Assembly (NCBI GenBank): GCA_964488355.1
Contig: CAZAUJ010000007.1
Coordinates: forward strand, 68,993-132,992
Direction: 5' to 3'
DNA from: Thermoanaerobaculum sp964488355
Lineage (GTDB): Bacteria; Acidobacteriota; Thermoanaerobaculia; Thermoanaerobaculales; Thermoanaerobaculaceae
Length of the DNA: 64,000 bases
The notes under the pieces were generated by a model, which saw nothing but the letters and a program-made list of their open reading frames with translations, had not been told where the DNA came from and made no database searches. Shown piece after piece: positions 22,863 through 30,966 of this stretch. The position numbers were made by a program, and so were the translations under genes. The stretch's first letter is position 1. Each line of letters starts with the position of its first letter.

Positions 22863-24107
22863 ATGCGTCACCTGCTGTTACCCACAGCCGCTCGGGGGCT
22901 CGAAGGCCGCCTTCGCGTGCCCCCTTCCAAGAGCCTTGCCCAGCGGGGGCTTTTGGCTGCCTGCTTGGCCGGACCTCCCGCGAGCCTAGCGCCCTTTTCC
23001 CCCGCGGAGGATGCCCAGCTGCTTCTCGAGGCGATGCGGAAACTGGGTTTTCGCATCCAGCCGGAAGGGGATGGCTTGTGGGTGGAAGGCTATTCGCCAG
23101 CGCCCGAAGCCGAGCTTTTTCTCGGCAATAACGGCACGGGAGCGCGGCTTTTGCTGGCGCAGCTGGCCACAAGTCCCGGCCGGTTCCTGTTGGACGGCGT
23201 GCCCAGGCTGCGCCAGCGACCCATAGCACCCCTGGTGCGGGCCTTGCGCCAGTTAGGTGCGGCCATTGAGGGCGAAAGGCTGCCGTTGCGCGTGGAGGGG
23301 CGGGCTCTCACCAGTGAAGTGGCCAAGGTGGACGCCAGTCAGTCCTCGCAGTTCGTCTCAGCTTTGCTTTTCCTCGGGGTGCGCCTCCCGCAAGGGCTGG
23401 TGGTCGAGGTGGAGGGCCAGCTGCCCTCCCGTCCCTACGTGGAGATGAGCCTGGAGGTGCTGAAGGCTTTCGGGGCAGAGGTGGGCGGGAACGGAACTAG
23501 GTTTTGGGCCCGAGGTCCCCTTAAGCCCCAGCTGTTTGCGGTTGAGGGTGATTGGTCGGCGGCGGCAATTCCCTTGGTGGGTGTGGCGGTGGCGGGAGGC
23601 GAGGTGGAGGTGGAAGGGGTAAGCCTGAAGAGCCGGCAGGCCGACGCGGTGGTGGCGGAGCTTCTCCGCCGGGTGGGCTGCCAGATTTGGGCGACCGCCA
23701 CCGGTGTGCGCGTGCGTGGGCCAGCCTGCCTGCCTTTGGAAGCGGACCTGCGCCACTGTCCCGATTTGTTCCCCGCCTTGGCCGTGTTGGTGGCCTTGCG
23801 AGGCGGGAAGCTCACAGGGCTGGGGCACCTGGCGGGCAAGGAGTCCAACCGCGTACGCGTCATGGCTTCGCACCTGCGCAGCCTGGGCTTGCCGGTGGAA
23901 GCGGGAGAGGACTGGTTTCAGGCTTCCGCCGGGGGGGTGCCACGGGCACCGGGCGAGCCTTGCTCGCCTGAGGGGGACCACCGAATTGCCATGGCCTTGG
24001 CGGTGGCTGGGCTGGTTACCCCTGGATTGGGGCTCGTGCAGCCGGAGTGCGTGGCCAAGTCCTGGCCGGAGTTTTTTCCCTGCTGGCAAGGCCTGCTTCG
24101 CCCATGA
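22863..24107 (+). CDS. aroA: 3-phosphoshikimate 1-carboxyvinyltransferase (EPSP synthase)
   Basis: Transfers the enolpyruvyl group of PEP to shikimate-3-phosphate, step six of the shikimate pathway. Family signatures are present though divergent: LRVPPSKSLAQRGLLAACLA (usual PGSKSxTxR), LGNNGTGARLLLAQLA (usual GNxGTxxR), DASQSSQFVSALLF, PSRPYVEMSLEVLKAFG, GDWSAAAIPLVG and the late DHRIAMALAVAG. At 414 residues it is slightly short. The ATG starts just outside the divergent amrS gene. The stop overlaps the ATG of the sigma-54 activator gene by four bases (ATGA), so a shikimate gene and a regulator share a transcript. DAHP synthase and AroB are elsewhere in the window. Confidence 0.92.
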   Translation: MRHLLLPTAARGLEGRLRVPPSKSLAQRGLLAACLAGPPASLAPFSPAEDAQLLLEAMRKLGFRIQPEGDGLWVEGYSPAPEAELFLGNNGTGARLLLAQLATSPGRFLLDGVPRLRQRPIAPLVRALRQLGAAIEGERLPLRVEGRALTSEVAKVDASQSSQFVSALLFLGVRLPQGLVVEVEGQLPSRPYVEMSLEVLKAFGAEVGGNGTRFWARGPLKPQLFAVEGDWSAAAIPLVGVAVAGGEVEVEGVSLKSRQADAVVAELLRRVGCQIWATATGVRVRGPACLPLEADLRHCPDLFPALAVLVALRGGKLTGLGHLAGKESNRVRVMASHLRSLGLPVEAGEDWFQASAGGVPRAPGEPCSPEGDHRIAMALAVAGLVTPGLGLVQPECVAKSWPEFFPCWQGLLRP

Positions 24108-27100
24108 AAGAGCATCCCCTGACTTTTTGGGACGCGCCCTTTTTGCCTAGCGGAGAACCTGCTCTGGGCAAGCCCTTGAGGGAGGCAACCAACTTGCCCC
24201 TGTCTTGCCGGCGACAGCTGGCCAGCCAGCTTTTGGCTGCCGTAAGCTTCATCCTTCAGCAAGGTTATTTCCCCGGCCGTGCCTTGCTGCGTGCGGCCCG
24301 CTTTACGCAGAAGGATGGCCTGGCTCAGCTGCACCTGAGCCGGTTGCCCTCCCGGGCCCTGGACGAGCTGCTGGAGGCCAGGCTGGCGAGGCGGGGCCTT
24401 GGGGAGCGCCTGGCTTGGCTCGTGCTGCGCCCATTTTTGACGGCGCTGCTGCCGGAGGAGGCTGCCCTTTGGCAACGACCTCCGGCGGACCCCTGGGCCT
24501 GGCCACGGGAGGCTTTGGAGCATCTGCTGGCCAAGGACCGGGGAAGAAAAGCGCTGGCGCATCCCGCTGGCTTTGGTCGCGCTCTTTGGGCGCGTCAGTA
24601 CGTCCTGCCCCCGGCTGGGGTGTTTTACTGCCAGGACCCTGACGTGCTCTCTCGCCTGTCCTCGCTTCCCGGGGTCCGGGTAGGTGCCTGGAGCGAGGAA
24701 AGCTTGGGGGCGGTACACGGCGAGGTCTTGGCTCGCTTCCAGGAGGAGGTGGTGCTGTCCAGTGTGCCACTGCCCGGCGTCCCCTCCCTGCCCCTCAAAG
24801 GGGAAAACCCTTTCTGGTGTTTTCTGCCACCACAAGGCGAGTCACAGGCAGCCCGAAGCTTGGCCGGTGTGGACGCTGCGGATGCCGCCAGCTTGGGGGT
24901 GGCGTTAGCCGAGCTGGTGGCCTCCGCCTGGGGGAGCAGGCGCGAACAGGTACCCAGGCTAGAAGGGCTCCTTTCCTATCCAGCGAGACGTTTGTGGCAG
25001 CTCCTCGCGGGCAGCGGTGTGGGTTTGCGGAGGGAGGAAGCCGCTCGCGTGGTTTCCTCGGGTCAAGAGGCCTTGGAGGAGCTGGAGCGCTTTTCCTTGG
25101 TGGTGCGGCGCTTTGGCCGTTACCACGCGGTGGAAGTGGGCCCTCCGGACCTAGCAGCGTGCAGGGAGCTGGCGGCGAAGCTCGACGGTAGCCCAACCGG
25201 TTGGGTTTGCCAGGCGCGTGTTTCTAGCCCACCCTCGGCTCTCATGGCCTGGGCGGAGGAGCGCCTCCAGCAGGAGGAAGCAGCGGCGCTTTTGGCCTTG
25301 GGGCCGGCGGCGTGGCAGGTGGGCGACTTAGCTCCCCATCTAGCCGAAGCAGCTTTGGCCTGCGGCTTCCTGAGCATGGCCAAAGGGCTTTGGAAAAAGG
25401 CTGCGGGTTCGCACGCTGCCCTTCTGCACGCCTGGTGGGCGGCCGAGGCAGGTGACGGGGAGGCACTGCGCGAGGCCCTACCCTGTTTGCCGGGGGAGGG
25501 CAGGCTGCCAGCGCGCTTAGAGGGGCGAAAATGGCTGCTGCTGGCCCTTTGGGCCGAGCGCAATGGGGAGGAGGCTACCGCACGCCAGTGGGGTGCCCGA
25601 GTCTTGGAGCTCTCCCAGCGGTGGCCCAAGCTGGCGGTGGAGGCGGCGTTTTTCCTGGGCAGGGAGGCTTTGCAGGAGTTCTGCTCGGAGGGTTGGTCGC
25701 GGCCGGTGCGGCAGCGGGCCTGGCACCTGGCCGGCATCCTGGCTTTCCGTAAGGCTTGCTATCCCCAAGCTCAGGCAGACTTTGCCCAGGCCCTCGCGTG
25801 CGCCAGCGGTGAGAACCCCCTTCGCTTGGGAGAGCTCTTAGCCGACGCGGGCAGTGCCGCCCTACTTACGGACAAGGCGCTGGCGGCGGAAAGGCTTTTG
25901 AGCGCCGCCGAGTTTTGGCTGGGTTTGGCCGGCTCGCACCGGGCTTTTAGCCTGGTACGGTTCAACCGCGCGGTGCTGGCCAACGATCGGCTGCAGTGGC
26001 AAAGGGCCCAAGAGCTGCTGCAATCCTTGGCCGCCACAGGGCAGAAAAACGAAGACGGGTTCTGGCTTGTGGAATGGGTTCGCAGCTGGCTGGCCTGTGG
26101 CGAAGTGAAGAGGGTCTCGCCCTGGCGCGCCCGCCTGCGGGAACTGGCACAGAGCTCGGCACCCGAGAGCTTGCGCCAAGGAGCGGCGGCGGTGCTTGCC
26201 CACCACGCCCTGCTTCTGAGCGCTTGGGAGGAGGCCAAAGGGTGGGCAGCGGCAGCCGAGCCCTCGGAGAAAAAGCTTTTGCAGGCCTTCTTGGCAGCCG
26301 GGGGCGGCGTGCTGCCACCCCAGGGCCTGAGCCAGCGGTGGGGCCTGGCGCTGGCGGCAGAGCTTTTGGCTTTGGCGCGGGAAAGGCCGGCGGAAGTGAG
26401 CACGCGCGCAGGCCAGGCGCTGGCTTCCGGCGAGCTGGAAGCCGCCCTGGGCGTGGCGCGAGCTTTGCTCGCGGGCCCGGGTTGGGGGCTGGAGGCGTCC
26501 TCCCTCCTCCGAACGTTGATGCCGCAGGTGAAAAAGAGGCTGCACGAGGCGGGCCTGGAGGGCTGGTTGGCCTTGCTCCGGCGTCGGCTGGGGCTGGATG
26601 CGGTGGAGGTGGTGCAGGCGGTGGCAGCCTTGTTGCCCGCAGTTCCAACGGCAGCGGTTTTGCCAGCTTGGGGACAGCTGGCTTCCGCTTTGGGCCTGAC
26701 GGCCCTGCGCCTTTGCCGCGGTTCAAAGGAGCTGGTGCGCGTTGGGGATCAGGCCTTCACCTGGAGGGGCGAGCTGGCTGGGTTTGCTGTGGACGCGGCA
26801 CCGGAGCCATCGGAAGAAGTACGGACCATTCTGGCCTCGGTCTTGCGCCACCTGCCCCTGCCCGAGGCGCAAACCCCCGGAGCGGGTGATCCCTTGGGGT
26901 TGACCGGGCGTAGCGAGCCCATGGCCTCCCTGCGCCGAGAAATCCTCCGCTTTGGTCCCCTGCCGGTGACGGTGCTCATTTGCGGCCAGCCGGGGACGGG
27001 CAAGGAGCGGGTCGCCCGCGCCCTGCACCGGGTCTCCGGTCGGCGAGGCGAGTTCGTGGCGGTGAACTGCGCCGGCATGCCCGAAGGCTTGCTGGAAGCA

Positions 27101-27826
27101 GAACTTTTCGGCGTGGTGCGCGGCGCGTTCACTGGCGCCGACCGAGACCGACCGGGGCTGGTGGAGCAAGCGGAGGGCGGCACGTTGTTCCTCGACGAGA
27201 TAGGCGAGTTGCCCCTTTCCCTGCAAGCCAAGCTCCTGCGGCTGCTGCAGGAGAAGGAAGTTCGCCGCGTGGGTGGCACACGCACCCGCCGGGTGGACGT
27301 GCGGTTCGTGGCAGCCACCAACCGCGATGTGGCCCAGGCGGTGCAAGCGGGTACGTTTCGCCGGGACCTTTACGACCGTCTGGCCACCGTTACCCTGTAC
27401 GTGCCTGCCCTCGACCAGCGACGGGAGGACATCCCTCAGCTGGTGGAGGAGCTGGTGGCCGGCATGCGCGAGCAGCTTGGGCTTGCTCGCGTTCAGGTGG
27501 AAAACGAGGTGCTTCACGTCCTGAGCCAACGAGCCTGGCCGGGAAACGTGCGGCAGCTGGAAAGCGTGCTGTTGCAGGCCCTGGTCCGTTGCCAGCCGGG
27601 CGGCCGACTGACCCTGGCCCACCTTCCCACCGAGGGGCCTGAGCCCGCCCCAGGGGTGAGCCCCTGGGAGCAGGCCAAGCAAGCCTACGCCCGCCAGTAC
27701 TTCACCAAGCTTTTGGCTGCCTGTGGAGGAAACCGTAGCCGCGCTGCGCAACTGGCTGGCCTTTCTCGCCAGTCCCTCCATTACCACTTGCGCCAGCTGG
27801 GTCTGGAAAGGCTTTCGGGAGCCTAG
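24104..27826 (+). CDS. Sigma-54-dependent activator with degenerate kinase-like N-terminus and large helical (TPR-like) middle
   Basis: The 1,240-residue regulator ends in a complete AAA+ activator module: Walker A GQPGTGKER at about 961-969, GAFTGA at 1007-1012 (the sigma-54 contact loop), Walker B TLFLDEIGEL near 1030, and a Fis-type helix-turn-helix at the C-terminus (GGNRSRAAQLAGLSRQSLHYH). There is no receiver, PAS or GAF domain. Residues 30-90 read like the core of a protein kinase lobe (ASQLLAAVSFILQQGYFPGR) but lack the HRD, DFG and lysine signatures, so if kinase-derived it is a pseudokinase. Residues about 100-900 are Leu/Ala-rich helical repeats (TPR-like). It should drive sigma-54 promoters in response to a partner-protein signal. 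It is coupled to aroA (ATGA) and convergent with an FHA protein. Confidence 0.85.
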   Translation: MKEHPLTFWDAPFLPSGEPALGKPLREATNLPLSCRRQLASQLLAAVSFILQQGYFPGRALLRAARFTQKDGLAQLHLSRLPSRALDELLEARLARRGLGERLAWLVLRPFLTALLPEEAALWQRPPADPWAWPREALEHLLAKDRGRKALAHPAGFGRALWARQYVLPPAGVFYCQDPDVLSRLSSLPGVRVGAWSEESLGAVHGEVLARFQEEVVLSSVPLPGVPSLPLKGENPFWCFLPPQGESQAARSLAGVDAADAASLGVALAELVASAWGSRREQVPRLEGLLSYPARRLWQLLAGSGVGLRREEAARVVSSGQEALEELERFSLVVRRFGRYHAVEVGPPDLAACRELAAKLDGSPTGWVCQARVSSPPSALMAWAEERLQQEEAAALLALGPAAWQVGDLAPHLAEAALACGFLSMAKGLWKKAAGSHAALLHAWWAAEAGDGEALREALPCLPGEGRLPARLEGRKWLLLALWAERNGEEATARQWGARVLELSQRWPKLAVEAAFFLGREALQEFCSEGWSRPVRQRAWHLAGILAFRKACYPQAQADFAQALACASGENPLRLGELLADAGSAALLTDKALAAERLLSAAEFWLGLAGSHRAFSLVRFNRAVLANDRLQWQRAQELLQSLAATGQKNEDGFWLVEWVRSWLACGEVKRVSPWRARLRELAQSSAPESLRQGAAAVLAHHALLLSAWEEAKGWAAAAEPSEKKLLQAFLAAGGGVLPPQGLSQRWGLALAAELLALARERPAEVSTRAGQALASGELEAALGVARALLAGPGWGLEASSLLRTLMPQVKKRLHEAGLEGWLALLRRRLGLDAVEVVQAVAALLPAVPTAAVLPAWGQLASALGLTALRLCRGSKELVRVGDQAFTWRGELAGFAVDAAPEPSEEVRTILASVLRHLPLPEAQTPGAGDPLGLTGRSEPMASLRREILRFGPLPVTVLICGQPGTGKERVARALHRVSGRRGEFVAVNCAGMPEGLLEAELFGVVRGAFTGADRDRPGLVEQAEGGTLFLDEIGELPLSLQAKLLRLLQEKEVRRVGGTRTRRVDVRFVAATNRDVAQAVQAGTFRRDLYDRLATVTLYVPALDQRREDIPQLVEELVAGMREQLGLARVQVENEVLHVLSQRAWPGNVRQLESVLLQALVRCQPGGRLTLAHLPTEGPEPAPGVSPWEQAKQAYARQYFTKLLAACGGNRSRAAQLAGLSRQSLHYHLRQLGLERLSGA

Positions 27827-28596
27827 TTCCTAGCCAAGCCAGCCAAATGGAGGGCCAGGCGAGCCAGCTGACCGTGAAGCAGGGCTTCCTGCGGGCTGGG
27901 GCAGGCCTTGGTTGGCACGAAGAGCAAGCACATCCCACCCCCTAGGTCGCCAAGGCAAACTTTTTGTGCACAGGAGGTCACCTCCACCACGTCCCAACAT
28001 GGGGCCGGCTTTGCCTTGGCCAAGAACTCGCGGGCGGCTTGCAGACACTCCGGCGCGAGCGTTCCTTGGGCTGCCAGGACCCGCAGATCCCTGCCCTGGT
28101 ACTCCAAAAAGGCGCAGCCCAAAGCTCTTCGGCGCCCCGCCAGCCACGAGAGCAGGGTTTCCACGGCGTTGCGCGGTGCCGCGGCCCAAAGGCCCACCAG
28201 CTCAGCCAAATCCGCCTCCACCGCCAAAGCGGGAAACTCGGCTGTGTGGGACGCTTCTCTTTCGCGGAAGGGCTCGCCTTTTGCGGGGTGGGGGGCGGCC
28301 GCAGGTAGGTCTTCAGCACGTAGGAGCTGGGTTTTCACGCTGGAGAAGGCCAGCGTATCGCCGCCTACCGCCTGGGCGGAGGTAATTCGCCGGCCGTTGA
28401 GGAAGGTGCCGTTCTTGCTGCCCAGGTCCACCACCAACACATGTTGGGGATAGACGGTCAAGAGGGCGTGAGTGCCGGAAACATCGGGCGCCGAAAGGCG
28501 TAGGTGCACGCTGGCGGCCGAGCCTACCACGTACTCCTTGCCCACCTCCAAAGGAAAGCTCCTGTTACTAGCCAAGACCATCAGTTCCCAGGCCAC
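27823..28596 (-). CDS. FHA-domain protein with GAF-like C-terminal region
   Basis: The 257-residue product has an N-terminal FHA fold (residues about 10-95): EVGKEYVVGSAASVHLRL, APDVSGTHALLTV, then DLGSKNGTFLNGRRI. The SxxH and NG phosphothreonine-peptide features are present, but the usual arginine after the first glycine (GR) is serine (GS), which may weaken phosphopeptide binding. The second half (residues about 130-257) resembles a short GAF-like sensor (LLSWLAGRRRALGCAFLEY, GGGMCLLFVPT). The GTG at 28596 has an AGGAGG ribosome-binding site 8 nt upstream. It overlaps the end of pncB and converges on the sigma-54 activator with a shared CTAG stop. FHA-GAF modules often sit in front of sigma-54 activators, so a two-part system is an attractive inference. 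Confidence 0.72.
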   Translation of the reverse strand: MAWELMVLASNRSFPLEVGKEYVVGSAASVHLRLSAPDVSGTHALLTVYPQHVLVVDLGSKNGTFLNGRRITSAQAVGGDTLAFSSVKTQLLRAEDLPAAAPHPAKGEPFREREASHTAEFPALAVEADLAELVGLWAAAPRNAVETLLSWLAGRRRALGCAFLEYQGRDLRVLAAQGTLAPECLQAAREFLAKAKPAPCWDVVEVTSCAQKVCLGDLGGGMCLLFVPTKACPSPQEALLHGQLARLALHLAGLARN

Positions 28597-29977
28597 CGTG
28601 CTCACCTCCTCTCGCCCGCAGCCGGGGCGTGGGACCCTCGGCCCAAAACTCCACCGGGTAGGTTCGGCCGAAAGCCAAGCTCTTGAGCTCCTCAGGTAAG
28701 CGAGCCAGCTGCTGGCAGGCATAGTCGCGGACCTGCGAAAGTGCGGGAAGCGGCGCTACCAGCTGCCCCTGACGCATCACGGGCTCCAGGAGGGGCTCGT
28801 AAAAACCTTGGGGGGGAGCTTGGCCTTCGCTCACGACCAGGTCGCGCTGGAAACGGCCCTCCGGATCGCTTTCGCGAAAGACCTGTTTGGCGCCGGGGAG
28901 CGTCTTCTTGCCCGCTGAAACTTTCGCCACCGTTCGCCGCTGCCCAGAAGGCTCTTCCACCGCGACCAGCTTGTATACCGCCTGCAGGTAGGGCGCGTCT
29001 TCGGAGGTGACCATCCGCGTACCCACGCCAAAGGCATCGATGGGCGCACCGCTGGCCCGCAGGGTGGCCACCCGTTGCTCGTCCAGGTCGCCAGAAACCA
29101 CGATCTTTACATCTCGTCGCCCGTGCCGGTCCAAAAGGGCGCGGCAGGCACGGGCGAGGCTGGCCAAGTCCCCCGAATCCAGCCGCACACCCAGGAAACG
29201 CAACTGGGGGTCGGCTGCTGCCCTTTCCACCGCCTGCAAGGCATCGAAGGTGTCCACCAGCAGGAAGGTGCGGCCGGGAAACGTGCATGCGAAGGCGTGA
29301 AAGGCTTCCATCTCGTCGGCAAAGGCAAGCACGAAGGAATGGGCCATGGTGCCCGATTCAGGGATCCCCAGGCGGAGGGCGGCCCACACGTTGGAGGTGG
29401 CGTCGAAGCCGGCGAGAAAGGCCGCGCGCGCAGCCCAGCAGGCGGCCAACGGACCATGGGCCCGGCGCGAGCCGAAATCCACCACCCGTGCCGAGCCTGC
29501 GGCCAATCGCACACGCGCTGCCTTGCTAGCCACCATGGTGGAAAAACCGATGTTGGAAAGCAGGTAGGTCTCCACCAACTGTGCCTGCTCGATAGGACCT
29601 TCCACCCGCAGCACCGGCTCCCCGGCAAATACCACCGTGCCCTCGCGCATGGCCCACACGTCGCAAGAAAAGCGAAAGTTCAAGAGAGAGGCGAAGAAGT
29701 CCTCTTCCAGGGAAGCCAAAGCGGGCACCTGCGCCAGCGAGCGTACCTGCTCCTCGGTGAAGCGCAGGTGCTGAAGGTATCCCAGGGCCGGGGCGAGGCC
29801 AGCCAGGAGCAGGAAGTTGCGCTCCTGAGGTAGCTGGCGAAACCAAAGCTCGAAAACTCCCCGCACGCCGGGACGATGTTTTCTGTAAGCTGCCCACATG
29901 GTGAGCTGGTACAGGTCGGTCACCAGTCCCAGCTCGTCCTCGCCGATGAGCAACGGGTCCGCCATCCCTTGCCTCAT
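28568..29977 (-). CDS. pncB: Nicotinate phosphoribosyltransferase
   Basis: Makes nicotinate mononucleotide from nicotinate and PRPP in the NAD salvage pathway. The 469-residue product begins GLVTDLYQLTMWAAYRKH, the standard N-terminus. DFGSRRAHGPLAACWAAR holds the family's catalytic His; GTMAHSFVLAFADE and LVDTFDAL follow. RLDSGDLASLARACRALLD and the FGVGTRMVTS segment bind PRPP. Full length suggests a working enzyme. The ATG at 29977 overlaps the stop of the upstream dehydrogenase gene (ATGA); a second ATG four codons later is less likely. It is the third gene of a four-gene minus-strand group with an aldehyde dehydrogenase, a D-2-hydroxyacid dehydrogenase and the FHA gene, all except the last using or making NAD. 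Confidence 0.93.
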   Translation of the reverse strand: MRQGMADPLLIGEDELGLVTDLYQLTMWAAYRKHRPGVRGVFELWFRQLPQERNFLLLAGLAPALGYLQHLRFTEEQVRSLAQVPALASLEEDFFASLLNFRFSCDVWAMREGTVVFAGEPVLRVEGPIEQAQLVETYLLSNIGFSTMVASKAARVRLAAGSARVVDFGSRRAHGPLAACWAARAAFLAGFDATSNVWAALRLGIPESGTMAHSFVLAFADEMEAFHAFACTFPGRTFLLVDTFDALQAVERAAADPQLRFLGVRLDSGDLASLARACRALLDRHGRRDVKIVVSGDLDEQRVATLRASGAPIDAFGVGTRMVTSEDAPYLQAVYKLVAVEEPSGQRRTVAKVSAGKKTLPGAKQVFRESDPEGRFQRDLVVSEGQAPPQGFYEPLLEPVMRQGQLVAPLPALSQVRDYACQQLARLPEELKSLAFGRTYPVEFWAEGPTPRLRARGGEHGGLGTDGLG

Positions 29978-30966
29978 GGGCCGGTTCCCTCGCCCAAAAG
30001 TTCGGCCCACTGGCGCCGATTCACCGCGCAGCGCAGCTTTTTACCTTCCAGGAAGGCACGCACGTTTTCCGCTACTCGCTGCAGGTGTCGTTGGCGAAAG
30101 CGCTCGCTGTAGTAGGCACCGTGGGGGGATGGGAGCAGCTGGCTAAGCTTCCGCCAAGGGCTTTCGGGAGGTAGGGGTTCTTGCCACCACACGTCCAGTG
30201 CTGCCCACAGGCGCCCGGCCGCCACCTGGGAGTAGAGCGCCTCCTCTTCGATGACGGCCGCTCGGCCCACGTTGACCACCAGGCTACCCTCGGGCAGCGC
30301 GTCCAGCACCCTTTGGTTCACCAGACCCGCGGTGGTTGGGGTGGCCGGAAGGGCCACCACCAGGGCCCTGGCCTGAAGGACGGCCTGCGACAACGCCTCC
30401 AAATCCACCACCTGCTGACAGCCGCGAGTGGGTTGGGCCTGCCGACGCACGCCAGTCACCCTCACCCCTAGCTTTTGCAGCAACACCGCCACGGACCGGC
30501 CGATGGCTCCCAGGCCAACCACCACCACGTGGGAGCCCCAAAGCTCGGCCAGCTCCAGCTGCTCCCACCTGCCCCCGCGGAAGGCCCGTTCGTGCTCCGC
30601 CAGACGCTTGGCATGCCAAAGCAAGGCTGTCAGCACCCACTCGGCGAGAGGAATGGCACCGGTACCCCGGCCGGTGGTGAGCGCCCTCACGGAACGGCGC
30701 AGGGCAGGAAGAGGCAAGTGCTCCAAGCCAGTCCAAAGGGAGTGCATCCACCGCCAGCGATCCTTGTGAGCCAAAAGATGGCTGGCCAGCTTGGCGGGGT
30801 CTCGGTGCCAGAGCACAGCCGCGGAAGCGGCAGCAATAGCCGAAGCGGGTGGCAGGTCTCCCTCCCAGGTGACCAGGGCCGAGGGGGAAATGCCTTTTTC
30901 TGCCAGAAGCTCTGCCAGCTTCTCGGGGACCAAAACTCGCCTTGAGCAGTCCTGTGGGCCGCTCAT
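29974..30966 (-). CDS. D-isomer-specific 2-hydroxyacid dehydrogenase family protein
   Basis: A 330-residue oxidoreductase. The Rossmann glycine motif VVVVGLGAIGRSVAVLL is near residue 147-163, with the family arginine in LVVNVGRAAVIEEEAL and the catalytic His in LPSPHGAYYS. The N-terminal lid is divergent, with WHRDPAKLASHLLAHKDRWR and RGTGAIPLAEWVLTALLW. Such enzymes reduce 2-oxoacids or glyoxylate with NAD(P)H; the exact substrate is not evident and no known specific subfamily (SerA, LdhA, GhrA) is a clear match. Start and stop are each coupled to neighbours by ATGA overlaps. With the aldehyde dehydrogenase it could form a short oxidation/reduction route, but this is inference. Confidence 0.85.
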   Translation of the reverse strand: MSGPQDCSRRVLVPEKLAELLAEKGISPSALVTWEGDLPPASAIAAASAAVLWHRDPAKLASHLLAHKDRWRWMHSLWTGLEHLPLPALRRSVRALTTGRGTGAIPLAEWVLTALLWHAKRLAEHERAFRGGRWEQLELAELWGSHVVVVGLGAIGRSVAVLLQKLGVRVTGVRRQAQPTRGCQQVVDLEALSQAVLQARALVVALPATPTTAGLVNQRVLDALPEGSLVVNVGRAAVIEEEALYSQVAAGRLWAALDVWWQEPLPPESPWRKLSQLLPSPHGAYYSERFRQRHLQRVAENVRAFLEGKKLRCAVNRRQWAELLGEGTGP

